DNA from: Achromobacter deleyi
GTDB lineage: Bacteria; Pseudomonadota; Gammaproteobacteria; Burkholderiales; Burkholderiaceae_B
Direction: 5' to 3'
Length of the DNA stretch: 64,000 nt
NCBI RefSeq assembly: GCF_902859705.1
Contig: NZ_CADIJO010000007.1
Coordinates: 124,001 to 188,000, forward strand
Numbering within the stretch: position 1 is the first letter of the stretch; every line of letters starts with the position of its first letter. The notes under the pieces are model-generated. The model had not been told where the DNA came from, did no database searches, and worked only from the letters and a program-made list of their open reading frames with translations. A program made the translations under genes and the position numbers. Positions 42,226 through 50,701 of the stretch are shown one piece after another.

Positions 42226-44817
42226 ATGACTATGCGCTCCGTCGGTGCGGCGTTCGCCTGGGCGGGACGTTGGGCTCGTCGCGGCGGCTCGTTGTCAAAG
42301 TGGGTCGGGGTATCGCTATTGACGGTTCTGGTCGCGCCGACAGCATGCGCCGAGCCTGATCCCGCCGCGGGGGCGGCGGATTCGGACGACGTGCAATTCA
42401 ATTCAGGATTTCTGGAGATCAATGGCGCGCAGTCAGCTGACCTGTCGCTGTTCAGCAAGGGTAATCGGGTGCTTCCCGGCAGGTACCGCGTGGATGTGCT
42501 GGTCAATCAGGTATTGGTGGGGCAAGAAGAGGTGCGCTTTGTCACGGCGGGACAGGGCGATGCAAAACCCTGCCTCACCCGTGGCCAACTGCTGGCCTGG
42601 AGACTGAATATCCAGGCTTTCCCTGCCATTGGCGCTGTTGCCGAACAGGACTGCGTTGATCTGGAGAAATCCATACCTGAATCATTGATCGATTACGACG
42701 CGGCGACGCAGATGCTGTCCATCAGTATTCCGCAGGCGGCAATGATCAATCTTGCGCGCGGCAGTGTTGCCAGGGAGCGCTGGGATAACGGCATCAATGC
42801 TGCGATTCTGAATTATCAATTGAACTATGCGAACAGCAGTCGAAGCGATTATTCGGGCACCTCGGCCGAGAGCACCTATTTCGGCTCGGTGCGTGGCGGC
42901 GTGAATCTGGGCGCCTGGCGGGTACGGCATTTTTCGACCTACAACCGGGACATGATGGGGGTCTCGACCTGGCGTGCGGTGCAAACGTATGCGCAGCGAG
43001 ACATCGGCGCCATCCGTGGGAGTCTGCTGTTGGGCGACGGCACGTCGCCCAGCGATCTTTTCGACGGCATCCAGTTCCGCGGAGTTCAACTTTCTTCGGA
43101 CGATCAGATGTTGCCGGACAGCCTGCAAGGCTATGCACCTGTCATTCGCGGTATCGCGCAATCCAATGCCAAGGTGGTGGTGCGCCAGAACGGCTACATC
43201 ATCTACACCAAATACGTGGCTCCCGGTCCGTTTGCGATCGACGATCTATACCCCACGGCATCCAGCGGCGACCTGGAAGTGGTGGTAACCGAGGCAAACG
43301 GCCGCGAGACCCGTTTCATGCAGCCATTCTCGGCGGTGCCCACGTTGCTGCGTGAGGGCGTTTGGCGCTACAGCGCCACCTCCGGGAAATACCGGTCGGG
43401 CTTTACCCGCGCCAGCCAGCCGAGCTTCACGCAGGCCACGGTCGCGCGGGGGCTGCTCTATGGCTTTTCCTTGTATGGCGGCGTGATCGGCTCAAGTGTG
43501 TACCAGTCCGGGCTGGTGGGCGTGGGCAAGAACCTGGGCGACTTGGGCGCTGTGTCTTTCGATACCACCTGGGCGCGCGGCAAAGCGCAGGACAGCAGGT
43601 GGTCTGGCGGGCAATCGTTGCGTTTGCTGTATGCGAAGTCCTTCGCCGCAGTCGGCACGGATTTTCGCCTGCTCGGCTATCGCTATTCCACGTCGGGCTT
43701 TCGTACGTTTTCCGAGACCGCGGAGCCGGGTGCGCGCAGTGCGGATGGCATGCGTCATGACATGAACCGCCATGCCCGGCGCGGCCGCATCGAAGGCCAA
43801 GTCAGCCAGCAGCTGGGTGGGTGGGGCTATGCCTATGTGACTGCCAGGAACGAAACGTATTGGCAGGGCGGTGCCGCTGAGAGGACGCTGCAGCTTGGCT
43901 ACAACACGGCCTACAAGCAGGTCGCGATCGGGGTGTATGTCAACTACACGCAAATGGGCGCCGAACCGTCGGACCGGCAATTCATGCTGACCTTGCAGAT
44001 TCCCATCGGGTCGACCAAGGCGACGGCGCAATACAGCCTGACGACCGACTCGGACGGACGGTTGAATAACCAGGCCACCGTCTTCGGTTCCGCATGGGAT
44101 GACAACCGGTTCTCGTATTCCGTGACGGGCGGGCAGTCCAACGACGGGGGCGGCCCGAATGGCAGCGCCTCGGCCAGTTATCAGGGGCGGGCGGCTCGGG
44201 TGGATGTCGGGCGCTCTCAAGGCCGCGGCTACGGACAGACCACGCTGGGCTTCCAGGGAGGGCTGGTGGCGCACGGCCGGGGCGTGACCTTGTCGCAGTA
44301 TCTGGGCGAAACGGTGGCGTTGGTGGACGCGCCTGGCGCAGCGGGCGTAGGGGTGAATGGCTATACCGCGGTGCGCACCGATGCGGAGGGGCAGACAGTG
44401 GTGCCGTATGTGCAGCCTTACCGCAGCAATCGTGTTGCCCTGCAGACGGAAGACCTGGGCAACAGCGTGGATGTCACGAATGCCGCGGTTGAGGTGATAC
44501 CGACGCGCGGCGCGGTGGTTAGGGCCAGCTACAACACCACGGTCGGCTATCGCGTCATGCTTGATATCCACGACGCGCACGGCAATGCGCCGCCATTCGG
44601 ATCGTTGATCGACGATGCCAGCGGCAAGGAGGTCGGGGTGGTGGGGCAGGATGGCCAGGCCTTCATTTCAGGCGCTGCGGAACAAGGCGCGATTCACATA
44701 CGTTGGGGTCAGGCCCAGGGAATGCAGTGCGACGCGCAATACGCGTTGAAGAAACCAATCGATGAAGGCGCGCGATTCCAGCGTGCTGATGCGATGTGCA
44801 GGTCCGCGATTGACTAA
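42226..44817 (+). CDS. Outer membrane fimbrial usher (FimD/PapC family)
   Basis: The 863-residue protein has a signal peptide ending near APTACAEP. The N-terminal chaperone-binding domain begins VQFNSGFLEINGAQSADLSL. The 24-strand barrel contains the plug (QRDIGAIRGSLLLGDGTSPS, FRGVQLSSDDQMLPDSLQGY, then AQSNAKVVVRQNGYIIY). C-terminal domains carry ATDAEG-like, YVQPYRSNRVALQTEDLG and GNAPPFGSLIDDASGKEVG. It forms the pore for pilus assembly and secretion. ATG 42226 and ATG 42232 are both possible starts. Confidence 0.95.
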   Translation: MTMRSVGAAFAWAGRWARRGGSLSKWVGVSLLTVLVAPTACAEPDPAAGAADSDDVQFNSGFLEINGAQSADLSLFSKGNRVLPGRYRVDVLVNQVLVGQEEVRFVTAGQGDAKPCLTRGQLLAWRLNIQAFPAIGAVAEQDCVDLEKSIPESLIDYDAATQMLSISIPQAAMINLARGSVARERWDNGINAAILNYQLNYANSSRSDYSGTSAESTYFGSVRGGVNLGAWRVRHFSTYNRDMMGVSTWRAVQTYAQRDIGAIRGSLLLGDGTSPSDLFDGIQFRGVQLSSDDQMLPDSLQGYAPVIRGIAQSNAKVVVRQNGYIIYTKYVAPGPFAIDDLYPTASSGDLEVVVTEANGRETRFMQPFSAVPTLLREGVWRYSATSGKYRSGFTRASQPSFTQATVARGLLYGFSLYGGVIGSSVYQSGLVGVGKNLGDLGAVSFDTTWARGKAQDSRWSGGQSLRLLYAKSFAAVGTDFRLLGYRYSTSGFRTFSETAEPGARSADGMRHDMNRHARRGRIEGQVSQQLGGWGYAYVTARNETYWQGGAAERTLQLGYNTAYKQVAIGVYVNYTQMGAEPSDRQFMLTLQIPIGSTKATAQYSLTTDSDGRLNNQATVFGSAWDDNRFSYSVTGGQSNDGGGPNGSASASYQGRAARVDVGRSQGRGYGQTTLGFQGGLVAHGRGVTLSQYLGETVALVDAPGAAGVGVNGYTAVRTDAEGQTVVPYVQPYRSNRVALQTEDLGNSVDVTNAAVEVIPTRGAVVRASYNTTVGYRVMLDIHDAHGNAPPFGSLIDDASGKEVGVVGQDGQAFISGAAEQGAIHIRWGQAQGMQCDAQYALKKPIDEGARFQRADAMCRSAID

Positions 44818-44840
44818 TCATCTTCTTAAGGAAAAGCACC

Positions 44841-45371
44841 ATGACCACAAACACCATCATTGGATCGCGCCCTTTCCAGGCGGCCGCCGCCGCGTGCGTA
44901 TTGCTGGGTCTTTCAGTACCCGTTCACGCTGACGTGGTGACTGCGCGCTTCACTGGCAAGATCCAGGCCGCGTCATGCGCCATCCTGAATCCGATCATCA
45001 ATGTGCCCATGGGTACGCATAACATCAGCGAATTCGCGTCGCCGATTGGTTCTACCGTTTCCGAGGTCAATTTCTCGCTGGGCATCCGTTGTCCCTCTAC
45101 CGATGTCCAGGTGCTGGTAACGCCTTCGTCGACACACATCCTGGATGCAATCAACGGTGTGATCGGCGTCACGGGTGGCGCGACCGGCGTGGGTATCCAA
45201 CTTCTCAATGACAAGAAGATGCCGGTGAAGCTGGGGGTCGTCGATGATCAGGGCAAAGCCCATGGCTTGACCTGGGATGTGCAGTATTACGCCCGCTATT
45301 ACCGAACCGAAGTGAATATCGGCACGGGTGAGGCCAATGGTTCGGCCACATTCACCGTCACGTACCGATAG
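44841..45371 (+). CDS. Fimbrial subunit (minor pilin)
   Basis: The 176-residue protein has a signal peptide ending at VPVHADV. The pilin fold begins VTARFTGKIQAASCAILNP with the disulfide partner in LGIRCPSTD. The terminal strand is GSATFTVTYR. Its central segment (ILDAINGVIGVTGGATGVGI) closely matches the C-terminal half of the next gene product, so the two are paralogous. It may be an adaptor between shaft and tip. An AAGGAA site precedes ATG 44841. Confidence 0.87.
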   Translation: MTTNTIIGSRPFQAAAAACVLLGLSVPVHADVVTARFTGKIQAASCAILNPIINVPMGTHNISEFASPIGSTVSEVNFSLGIRCPSTDVQVLVTPSSTHILDAINGVIGVTGGATGVGIQLLNDKKMPVKLGVVDDQGKAHGLTWDVQYYARYYRTEVNIGTGEANGSATFTVTYR

Positions 45372-45376
45372 GCCTG

Positions 45377-46222
45377 GTGACTTTGCGCCGTCCGTCCGCG
45401 ATGACAAGCCCAAAGTCTGCCGCCTGGTTGGCCTTGTGCGTGAGCGCTGTGACCATGTGCGGCGCGGGTTTTCCATTGCCGGGGTGGGCGGCCCCCTTCA
45501 GCTGCGGGGCGCAAACCGTCGGCGTGTCGGTGGCCCAGCAGACGCGAACCGCGGTGACTTTCTTGCTCTCGCAGGCAAGTTCGACGGACGGTGCGCAGCC
45601 GTGGGTCACGCTTTACACGGCTGACAACCGTATGCTGCGTTCGGTCAACGGCGCGGCGGTGCAGTGCCAGGTTCGTGGGGGCGGTTCCTGCACTGCGGTC
45701 TACCGCCCTGACGGTGCGATGCGTGGTCAGGTCTGGGCAGGCGCTTCGGTGCCGGTCAATACCGATCATCCTGCATCGCATTCGTGGTGCAGCGGGCCGG
45801 TAAATATCGACATCAACCCCACGCCGGCCGGGTGCCAGGCGACGGCAGGGGGGGACAGGACAATTTCGATCGGGCAGTTCACGGTTGGCCACTTTCGCAG
45901 CGTGGGCGCCACAACGCCTTCCAAGGTTTTCAACCTGGGACTGTCCTGCGTCGCCGGCACCAGCGTCGGCGTGACGGTGAGTAGTGACCGGGTGCTGGAC
46001 GCCAGCCGCGGGCTGTTGGGGGTATCGGGAGGGGCCGCAGGGGTGGCGATCCAGCTGCTTGATGGGGCCAACAACGTGGTGCCGTTGGGCACGATGATCG
46101 ACCATGGCAGCCAGGGGCCCGGTTGGGACCTGGTGTACAGCGCCAGGTACTACCAAGTGTCGTCCCATGTCACGCCGGGCGATGCCAACGGCATGGTCAC
46201 GATCACGCTCCAGTACCGTTGA
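45377..46222 (+). CDS. Two-domain fimbrial tip adhesin
   Basis: The protein has 281 residues from GTG 45377, or 273 from ATG 45401, which starts a cleaner signal peptide. The N-terminal region (about 38-140 of the longer form) has three cysteines (FSCGAQ, VQCQVR, GSCTAVY) and no family I can name. The C-terminal half is a pilin domain (VNIDINPTPAGCQ, VLDASRGLLGVSGGAAGVAI, ending VTITLQYR). This layout and its last position suggest a tip adhesin with an unusual, short receptor-binding domain. It begins 5 bases after the preceding pilin gene. Confidence 0.78.
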   Translation: MTLRRPSAMTSPKSAAWLALCVSAVTMCGAGFPLPGWAAPFSCGAQTVGVSVAQQTRTAVTFLLSQASSTDGAQPWVTLYTADNRMLRSVNGAAVQCQVRGGGSCTAVYRPDGAMRGQVWAGASVPVNTDHPASHSWCSGPVNIDINPTPAGCQATAGGDRTISIGQFTVGHFRSVGATTPSKVFNLGLSCVAGTSVGVTVSSDRVLDASRGLLGVSGGAAGVAIQLLDGANNVVPLGTMIDHGSQGPGWDLVYSARYYQVSSHVTPGDANGMVTITLQYR

Positions 46223-46240
46223 TGAATTTTTAATTTCATT

Positions 46241-46259
46241 AATAAAAATAATTTTCATC
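46241..46259. promoter_or_regulatory. KdgR-like operator, imperfect copy
   Basis: AATAAAA-ATAAT-TTTCATC fits the AATRAAA-N5-TTTCATT pattern of KdgR boxes with one mismatch. It lies about 170 bases before kdgT in the AT-rich gap after the adhesin gene. Confidence 0.45.
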
Positions 46260-46361
46260 AATAAAATAAATAACCGCCCGGTTTTTGATGAATGACTAGG
46301 TAATTACCCGTTGTCATAGGCCTGAATACGCCGGTTTCGGGCTTTCCCTATGGTATTTTTC

Positions 46362-46380
46362 AATGAAAATTGATTTCATT
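46362..46380. promoter_or_regulatory. KdgR-like operator, perfect inverted repeat
   Basis: AATGAAA-ATTGA-TTTCATT is a perfect 7-bp inverted repeat with a 5-base spacer, matching the pectin/ketodeoxygluconate KdgR consensus. It sits 46 bases before the kdgT start, where bound repressor would block transcription. Confidence 0.65.
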
Positions 46381-46426
46381 AGAAAAATAAAGGCGCGCGT
46401 CAGTCACGCGCCACAACGGAGACAAC

Positions 46427-47428
46427 ATGAAAATCAAGCGTTCGATCGAACGGATTCCCGGCGGCATGATGCTCGTACCGCTGCTGCTCGGGTCCGCGCT
46501 GCACACCTTCTGGCCCGATACCGGCAAGTATTTCGGCTCGTTCACCAACGGCCTGATCACCGGCGTCGTGCCCATCCTTGCCGTCTGGCTGTTCTGCCTG
46601 GGCGCGTCGATCAACCTGCGCGCCACCGGCACCGTGCTGCGCAAGTCAGGCGCGCTGATCGGCGCCAAGCTTGGCCTGGCGTGGGTGGTGGCCTTGCTGG
46701 CGTCGCACTGGCTGCCGGAAGGCGGCATCGCCACCGGCTTTTTCGCCGGCCTGTCGGTGCTGGCGCTGGTGGCCGCGCTGGACATGACCAACGCGGGCCT
46801 GTTCGCGTCTTTGATGGAGGAATACGGCACGCGCGAAGAGGCCGGCGCATCCGTCTTGATCGGCATGGAATCCGGTCCGCTGATGACCATGATCATCCTG
46901 GGCACCACGGGCTTGGCCGCGTTCGAGCCGCATCACCTGGTCGGCGTCGTGATTCCGTTCCTGATCGGCTTTGCGCTCGGCAACCTGGACGAAGACCTGC
47001 GCGATTTCTTCAGCCGCGGGCCACGCATGCTGATCCCGTTCTTCGCCTTTGCGCTGGGCAACACCATCAATCTGTCCGTCATCCTGGATACCGGCTTGCT
47101 GGGCATCGTGGTGGCGGTGGGCGTGATGCTGGCGTCGGGCGTGGCGCTGGTGATTTCCGACATCCTGATCGGCGGCGGCCGCGGCACGGCGGGTGTGGCC
47201 GCGTCCAGCACGGCAGGCGCCGCCGCGGCCACCCCCAGCCTGGTCGCCGCCGCCGCGCCGCAGTTCCAGCCGTGGGCGCCGGCAGCGACCGCCCTGGTCG
47301 CGGCATGCGTGGTCATCACCGCCTTGCTCGTGCCCATGCTGACCGCCTTCTGGGCGAAGCGCATCGCCCCGCGCGTGCGCCGGGGCAAGGCGCAAGCCGT
47401 GCCGGTGATGAGGGCCAGCGAGGTGTAG
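46427..47428 (+). CDS. kdgT: 2-keto-3-deoxygluconate permease KdgT
   Basis: The 333-residue membrane protein matches E. coli KdgT from its start ([40 protein letters not shown]). Further matches are [38 protein letters not shown] and [15 protein letters not shown]. KdgT imports 2-keto-3-deoxygluconate, an intermediate of pectin and hexuronate breakdown, by proton symport. A GGAG ribosome-binding site precedes ATG 46427. No other KDG-pathway gene is in the window, but KdgR-like operators lie upstream. Confidence 0.95.
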   Translation: MKIKRSIERIPGGMMLVPLLLGSALHTFWPDTGKYFGSFTNGLITGVVPILAVWLFCLGASINLRATGTVLRKSGALIGAKLGLAWVVALLASHWLPEGGIATGFFAGLSVLALVAALDMTNAGLFASLMEEYGTREEAGASVLIGMESGPLMTMIILGTTGLAAFEPHHLVGVVIPFLIGFALGNLDEDLRDFFSRGPRMLIPFFAFALGNTINLSVILDTGLLGIVVAVGVMLASGVALVISDILIGGGRGTAGVAASSTAGAAAATPSLVAAAAPQFQPWAPAATALVAACVVITALLVPMLTAFWAKRIAPRVRRGKAQAVPVMRASEV

Positions 47429-47472
47429 CGGGAGGGATCAGAGGGGCCGCGATTGAGTTCTAATGCCGGTGC

Positions 47473-47877
47473 ATGAAACACGCTTCACTGGCCCTCGCCA
47501 TCCGCCTCCTCTTCGCCGCCTGCCTGCTCATCGGCACGGCTAACCATCTCTATTCAGGCCTGCATTTCGGTTGGCTATGGGACTATGGCTACGGCGATGC
47601 CCCGTTGGGCAGTCGGCTGTTCTGGGCGGCGCTGACGGTGCTGGACCCTGTGGTGGCCGTGCTGGTGCTGCGCAAGCCCAGGGTCGGGATCGCCTGCGCG
47701 GCGATCCTGATCCTGATCGACGTCTTGCACAACAGCGTCTACGTCGCTGCGCATCATCAGTGGTTGGAAACCTTCTACCTGGGGCAGGTGGGATTCCTGC
47801 TGCTGATCGCCGTGCTTGGGCCATTCGCCTGGGCACATAGCCCAGGCATCAGGCCTTCAAGTGCTCGTACAGAATAG
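47473..47877 (+). CDS. Small four-helix membrane protein of unknown function
   Basis: The 134-residue protein has four predicted membrane helices (about 7-25, 46-65, 72-92 and 100-121). A conserved-looking start ([18 protein letters not shown]) and [20 protein letters not shown] complete it. It resembles uncharacterised DoxX-like or integral-membrane proteins found next to mntP or transporters, but I cannot name a family. It converges on mntP, and the 3' ends overlap by 29 bases. Confidence 0.75.
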   Translation: MKHASLALAIRLLFAACLLIGTANHLYSGLHFGWLWDYGYGDAPLGSRLFWAALTVLDPVVAVLVLRKPRVGIACAAILILIDVLHNSVYVAAHHQWLETFYLGQVGFLLLIAVLGPFAWAHSPGIRPSSARTE

Positions 47878-48412
47878 TGGCCCCGATCCCGATCAGCGCC
47901 AGTCCCCCCAGCACTTCCGCGCGCTTGCCGGCGACGTTGCCCACCAGGCGGCCGATCATGACGCCCAGGGTCACCATCAGCATGGTGGCCAGGCCGATGG
48001 CCAGCGCGGTGACGACGATGTTGTTGTCGATGAAGGCCAGGCTCACGCCCACCGCCATGGCGTCGATGCTGGTGGCAAAACCGGTGGCGGCCAGCAGCCA
48101 GAACGAATGGCGGCCGACGGGGGCGGCTTCTTCCTTGTCGGCGCCCAGGCCATTGCGGATCATCATCGCGCCCAGGATACAGAGCATGCCGAACGCAATC
48201 CAATGGTCCCAGTCCTGCACGAACTTCGCGGCCATGGAACCCAGGGCCCAGCCAATCACGGGTGTGATCGCTTCGATCACACCGAAGATCAGGCCGGTGC
48301 GCAGGGCTTCGGACAAGCGGGGTTTATGCAGCGCAGCGCCTTTGCCGACCGCGGCGGCGAAGGCGTCGGTGGACATGGCGAAGGCCAGGACGATCGTGGA
48401 AAGGGCATTCAT
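47849..48412 (-). CDS. mntP: Manganese efflux pump MntP
   Basis: The 187-residue, six-helix protein has the two MntP signature motifs with membrane aspartates: [17 protein letters not shown] and [17 protein letters not shown]. It exports Mn2+ from the cytoplasm. A yybP-ykoY manganese riboswitch precedes it on the same strand, which confirms the substrate. The 3' end overlaps the convergent small membrane-protein gene by 29 bases. Confidence 0.96.
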   Translation of the reverse strand: MNALSTIVLAFAMSTDAFAAAVGKGAALHKPRLSEALRTGLIFGVIEAITPVIGWALGSMAAKFVQDWDHWIAFGMLCILGAMMIRNGLGADKEEAAPVGRHSFWLLAATGFATSIDAMAVGVSLAFIDNNIVVTALAIGLATMLMVTLGVMIGRLVGNVAGKRAEVLGGLALIGIGATILYEHLKA

Positions 48413-48600
48413 GCGAGAGAAGCTCCGACCGGGCGAAACGCATAGACTTTTTCCCTATCGCCCGGTCAGAAGCTACGGAAAAGTCCATGGTCTCGCCAAA
48501 CCGTATCGGTTGTCTGCGCCATGGCCAGGGGGGCCAAGAATGTTGACGCAAACGCTTCCGGACGGGGCCGGAAGAGGCTACTCCCCAAAGAGGAACGCCA
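48413..48600 (-). promoter_or_regulatory. yybP-ykoY manganese riboswitch of mntP
   Basis: Read on the minus strand from about 48600, the conserved elements appear in order: TTTGGGGAGTAGCC, then GCGTCAACATTC, a variable stem, GGCGCAGAC, and GGCGAGACCATGGAC closing P1. Downstream, arms at 48474-48458 and 48436-48421 form a hairpin of 16 pairs with one bulge. It includes the mntP Shine-Dalgarno GGAG (48426-48423), 10 bases before the start codon. Regulation is thus probably at translation. The P1 3' strand (48486-48477) can also pair with the hairpin loop (48455-48445). Confidence 0.92.
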
Positions 48601-48635
48601 GTTTACCAAAAGGCGCGTGGCACGGGTGTGACACG

Positions 48636-48649
48636 GCCGGGCGCCCGGC
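48636..48649 (-). terminator. Palindromic hairpin directly after csaA
   Basis: GCCGGGC and GCCCGGC form a perfect 14-base palindrome adjoining the csaA stop codon. There is no T run and no loop, so it is a weak terminator candidate upstream of the riboswitch transcript. Confidence 0.35.
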
Positions 48650-49021
48650 TCAGGTCAGCCGCGCTCCATTGGGCACGTTCAGTTCGGGCGTCACCAGCAC
48701 GGTGTGATCGGCGTCGTCGGCCAGCCCCAGCACCAGCACTTCGGAACGCACCGGGCCCACCTGGCGCGGCGGGAAGTTCACGATGCCCAGCACACGCTTG
48801 CCCGGCAGGTCTTCCAAGGCGTAGCGGCCGGTGATCTGCGCCGAGCTTTTCTTCACGCCGACGCCGGCGCCGAAATCGATCGTCAGCTTGTAGGCCGGCT
48901 TGCGCGCTTCGGGAAACGGATCGGCAGCGATGATGGTGCCCACGCGGATGTCGACCTTCATGAAGTCATCGAAGCTGACGGTCGGGGCGGGCGGCGTATT
49001 GGGGTCTTGGGTGTAGTGCAT
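48650..49021 (-). CDS. csaA: tRNA-binding protein CsaA
   Basis: The 123-residue EMAP-II/OB-fold protein shows FDDFMKVDIRVGTIIAADPF and ARKPAYKLTIDFG near the N terminus. KKSSAQITGRYALEDLPGKR and RVLGIVNFPPRQVGPVRSE follow; the last is a hallmark of CsaA. CsaA is a homodimer that binds the acceptor end of tRNA and has been reported to have export-chaperone activity in Bacillus. It starts 10 bases after the beta-propeller gene, so the two are probably co-transcribed. Confidence 0.93.
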   Translation of the reverse strand: MHYTQDPNTPPAPTVSFDDFMKVDIRVGTIIAADPFPEARKPAYKLTIDFGAGVGVKKSSAQITGRYALEDLPGKRVLGIVNFPPRQVGPVRSEVLVLGLADDADHTVLVTPELNVPNGARLT

Positions 49022-49031
49022 GGCAGGAATT

Positions 49032-50693
49032 CTAAGCCAGGTCGATGCCGCCGCGCGTCACCGGCGCGGCCAGCAGGTCCTGCACGCCGACCACGGCGAT
49101 GCGCCCGTCTATCGTGCCGATCGCCAGGCGGTCGTCGCGGGCGTCCAGGGCGTAGATGACGGTGGCGGCGCCTGCCATGCGGACCTTGGCATCGAGCCGC
49201 ACGCCGCCTGTCAATGCGTCGATCAGCATCAGCCGGCCATCCAGGAATGCCGCGATCACCAGGCCGGCCGCGGCCAGGACAATGGTGGGCGACGCATGGG
49301 TGGCATGGCGCCATGCCAGCACGCCGCGCGCCAGGCTCTTGCGGTAGATGAAACCGCTGTATGTGTTGTCCACCGTGGGGCAATAGTGCTTGCCGGCGAT
49401 GATGACGCCCGGGCCTTGCTCGTCGTCGACATACGCGCCGCGGCATTCCATTGCGTGGCTGGCGTGCGTGCCGTCGGGTGGCAGCAGCGGCCACAGGCGT
49501 TCGATGCGGCCGTCCGGGTGGACGATGCACAGGTGCTTGCCTTCGTGCGAGCTGGGCGGCGTGCCCTGCACGGCGAACAGGTGGGGGGCGCCGTTGATGC
49601 CGAGGTAGTGGTTGAAGCAGTCGTAATGGCCGATGTTCAGGCGTTGTTCCGTCGTCAGCGTGGCATCGAGCTGCACGTCATGGGCGAGCGGACGCGTCGG
49701 GCCCATGCGGTCCTGGCGTCCCAGCACGCGGCCGTCGCTGGCAATGGAAAACGTGTATTGGCCGGCGTAGTCGCGCAGCGCGACCAGGGCATCGCCCTGC
49801 AGCGCATACAGACGGGAATCGCGGCGGAACCGGTCGCCGGGATCGGGCGGGGCGATGGCATGCACGGTGATCGAGGCGGCGCGCAGGATTTCCGCGCCAT
49901 GGCCACCGCCTTCGTGGCGGGCGATGAGGCGGCCGTCAGCAGCGTACAGATCCAGCAGGCAATCGTCGTGCGTGGCGACCAGCGTGTCGGCATCCCGCCA
50001 CGCCAGGTCCCAGATCGCGCCGCGCAAACCCAGGTCGGGCACGGTCAGCCAATCTGCCAGGCGACGGGCGGCATCGACGTCGGGCGTGACGGCGCCGCCG
50101 CTCGTGGCGCTGGCAGGGTCCAGCGTCAGCGTCGCGGGCGACCGCAAGTGCCACGCGGCCTCCGAATCGTCCACCTGGATGGGGAACAACGTGTCCAGCA
50201 CCTGGTTCCAGTCGCCGTCGGCGTCGTATTCCCGGTCGCCCCATTCTTCGTCCCACGGCCGGACCCACGCCACGACATGGCTGCCATCATCGCTGTAGCG
50301 GCAGCGCACCACTTCGGGCACGGCCACGTACGGGCGCCGGATTTTGCCGCTTTGCCAGTTCCAGAAGGCCAGGTCGCCTTCGAACAGATAGCCGCCGTCG
50401 TAGCTGCCCGCGCCGATCACGACGACGGGCTCGGTGGGGTGAAACGCCACGTCGTTGACCGGCAGGCGCAGCGCGTCGTACACCGCGAAGGGCGTCGTCT
50501 CGCCAAGCCGGTACAGGCCGACGCGATAGCGCAACGCGGCGCCGCCATAGGCAGCCCGCGCGCGCGGATTGGCCAGCAACGGAAATACCGAGGCCACCGC
50601 GGCAATGTCATTGGCAGGGCTGAAAAAGACGCCGGTGATCTTGCCTGCGCCGCGCAGGGCCGGGTTCATGAACGGGATCGGCATCGCGTCCAT
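49032..50693 (-). CDS. WD40-like beta-propeller protein of unknown function
   Basis: The 553-residue protein shows repeated blade-like segments ending in W, F or Y with GD/DG turns (PVVVIGAGSYDGGYLFEGDL, IWDLAWRDADTLVATHDDC, GRIAVVGVQDLLAAP). There is no signal peptide, so it is probably cytoplasmic. ATG 50693 is the likely start, 8 bases after the YiiX-like gene; the frame continues upstream without homology. It looks like a scaffold or sensor protein. No function can be assigned. It is followed by csaA. Confidence 0.75.
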   Translation of the reverse strand: MDAMPIPFMNPALRGAGKITGVFFSPANDIAAVASVFPLLANPRARAAYGGAALRYRVGLYRLGETTPFAVYDALRLPVNDVAFHPTEPVVVIGAGSYDGGYLFEGDLAFWNWQSGKIRRPYVAVPEVVRCRYSDDGSHVVAWVRPWDEEWGDREYDADGDWNQVLDTLFPIQVDDSEAAWHLRSPATLTLDPASATSGGAVTPDVDAARRLADWLTVPDLGLRGAIWDLAWRDADTLVATHDDCLLDLYAADGRLIARHEGGGHGAEILRAASITVHAIAPPDPGDRFRRDSRLYALQGDALVALRDYAGQYTFSIASDGRVLGRQDRMGPTRPLAHDVQLDATLTTEQRLNIGHYDCFNHYLGINGAPHLFAVQGTPPSSHEGKHLCIVHPDGRIERLWPLLPPDGTHASHAMECRGAYVDDEQGPGVIIAGKHYCPTVDNTYSGFIYRKSLARGVLAWRHATHASPTIVLAAAGLVIAAFLDGRLMLIDALTGGVRLDAKVRMAGAATVIYALDARDDRLAIGTIDGRIAVVGVQDLLAAPVTRGGIDLA

Positions 50694-50701
50694 GGCCGGA
50701 T

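Noticed and set aside
46223-46426. An attachment-site copy of the tRNA-His 3' end at the far side of the fimbrial island
   Set aside because: I looked for the T-arm/acceptor sequence of tRNA-His in the AT-rich boundary and found no copy, so no att site is reported.
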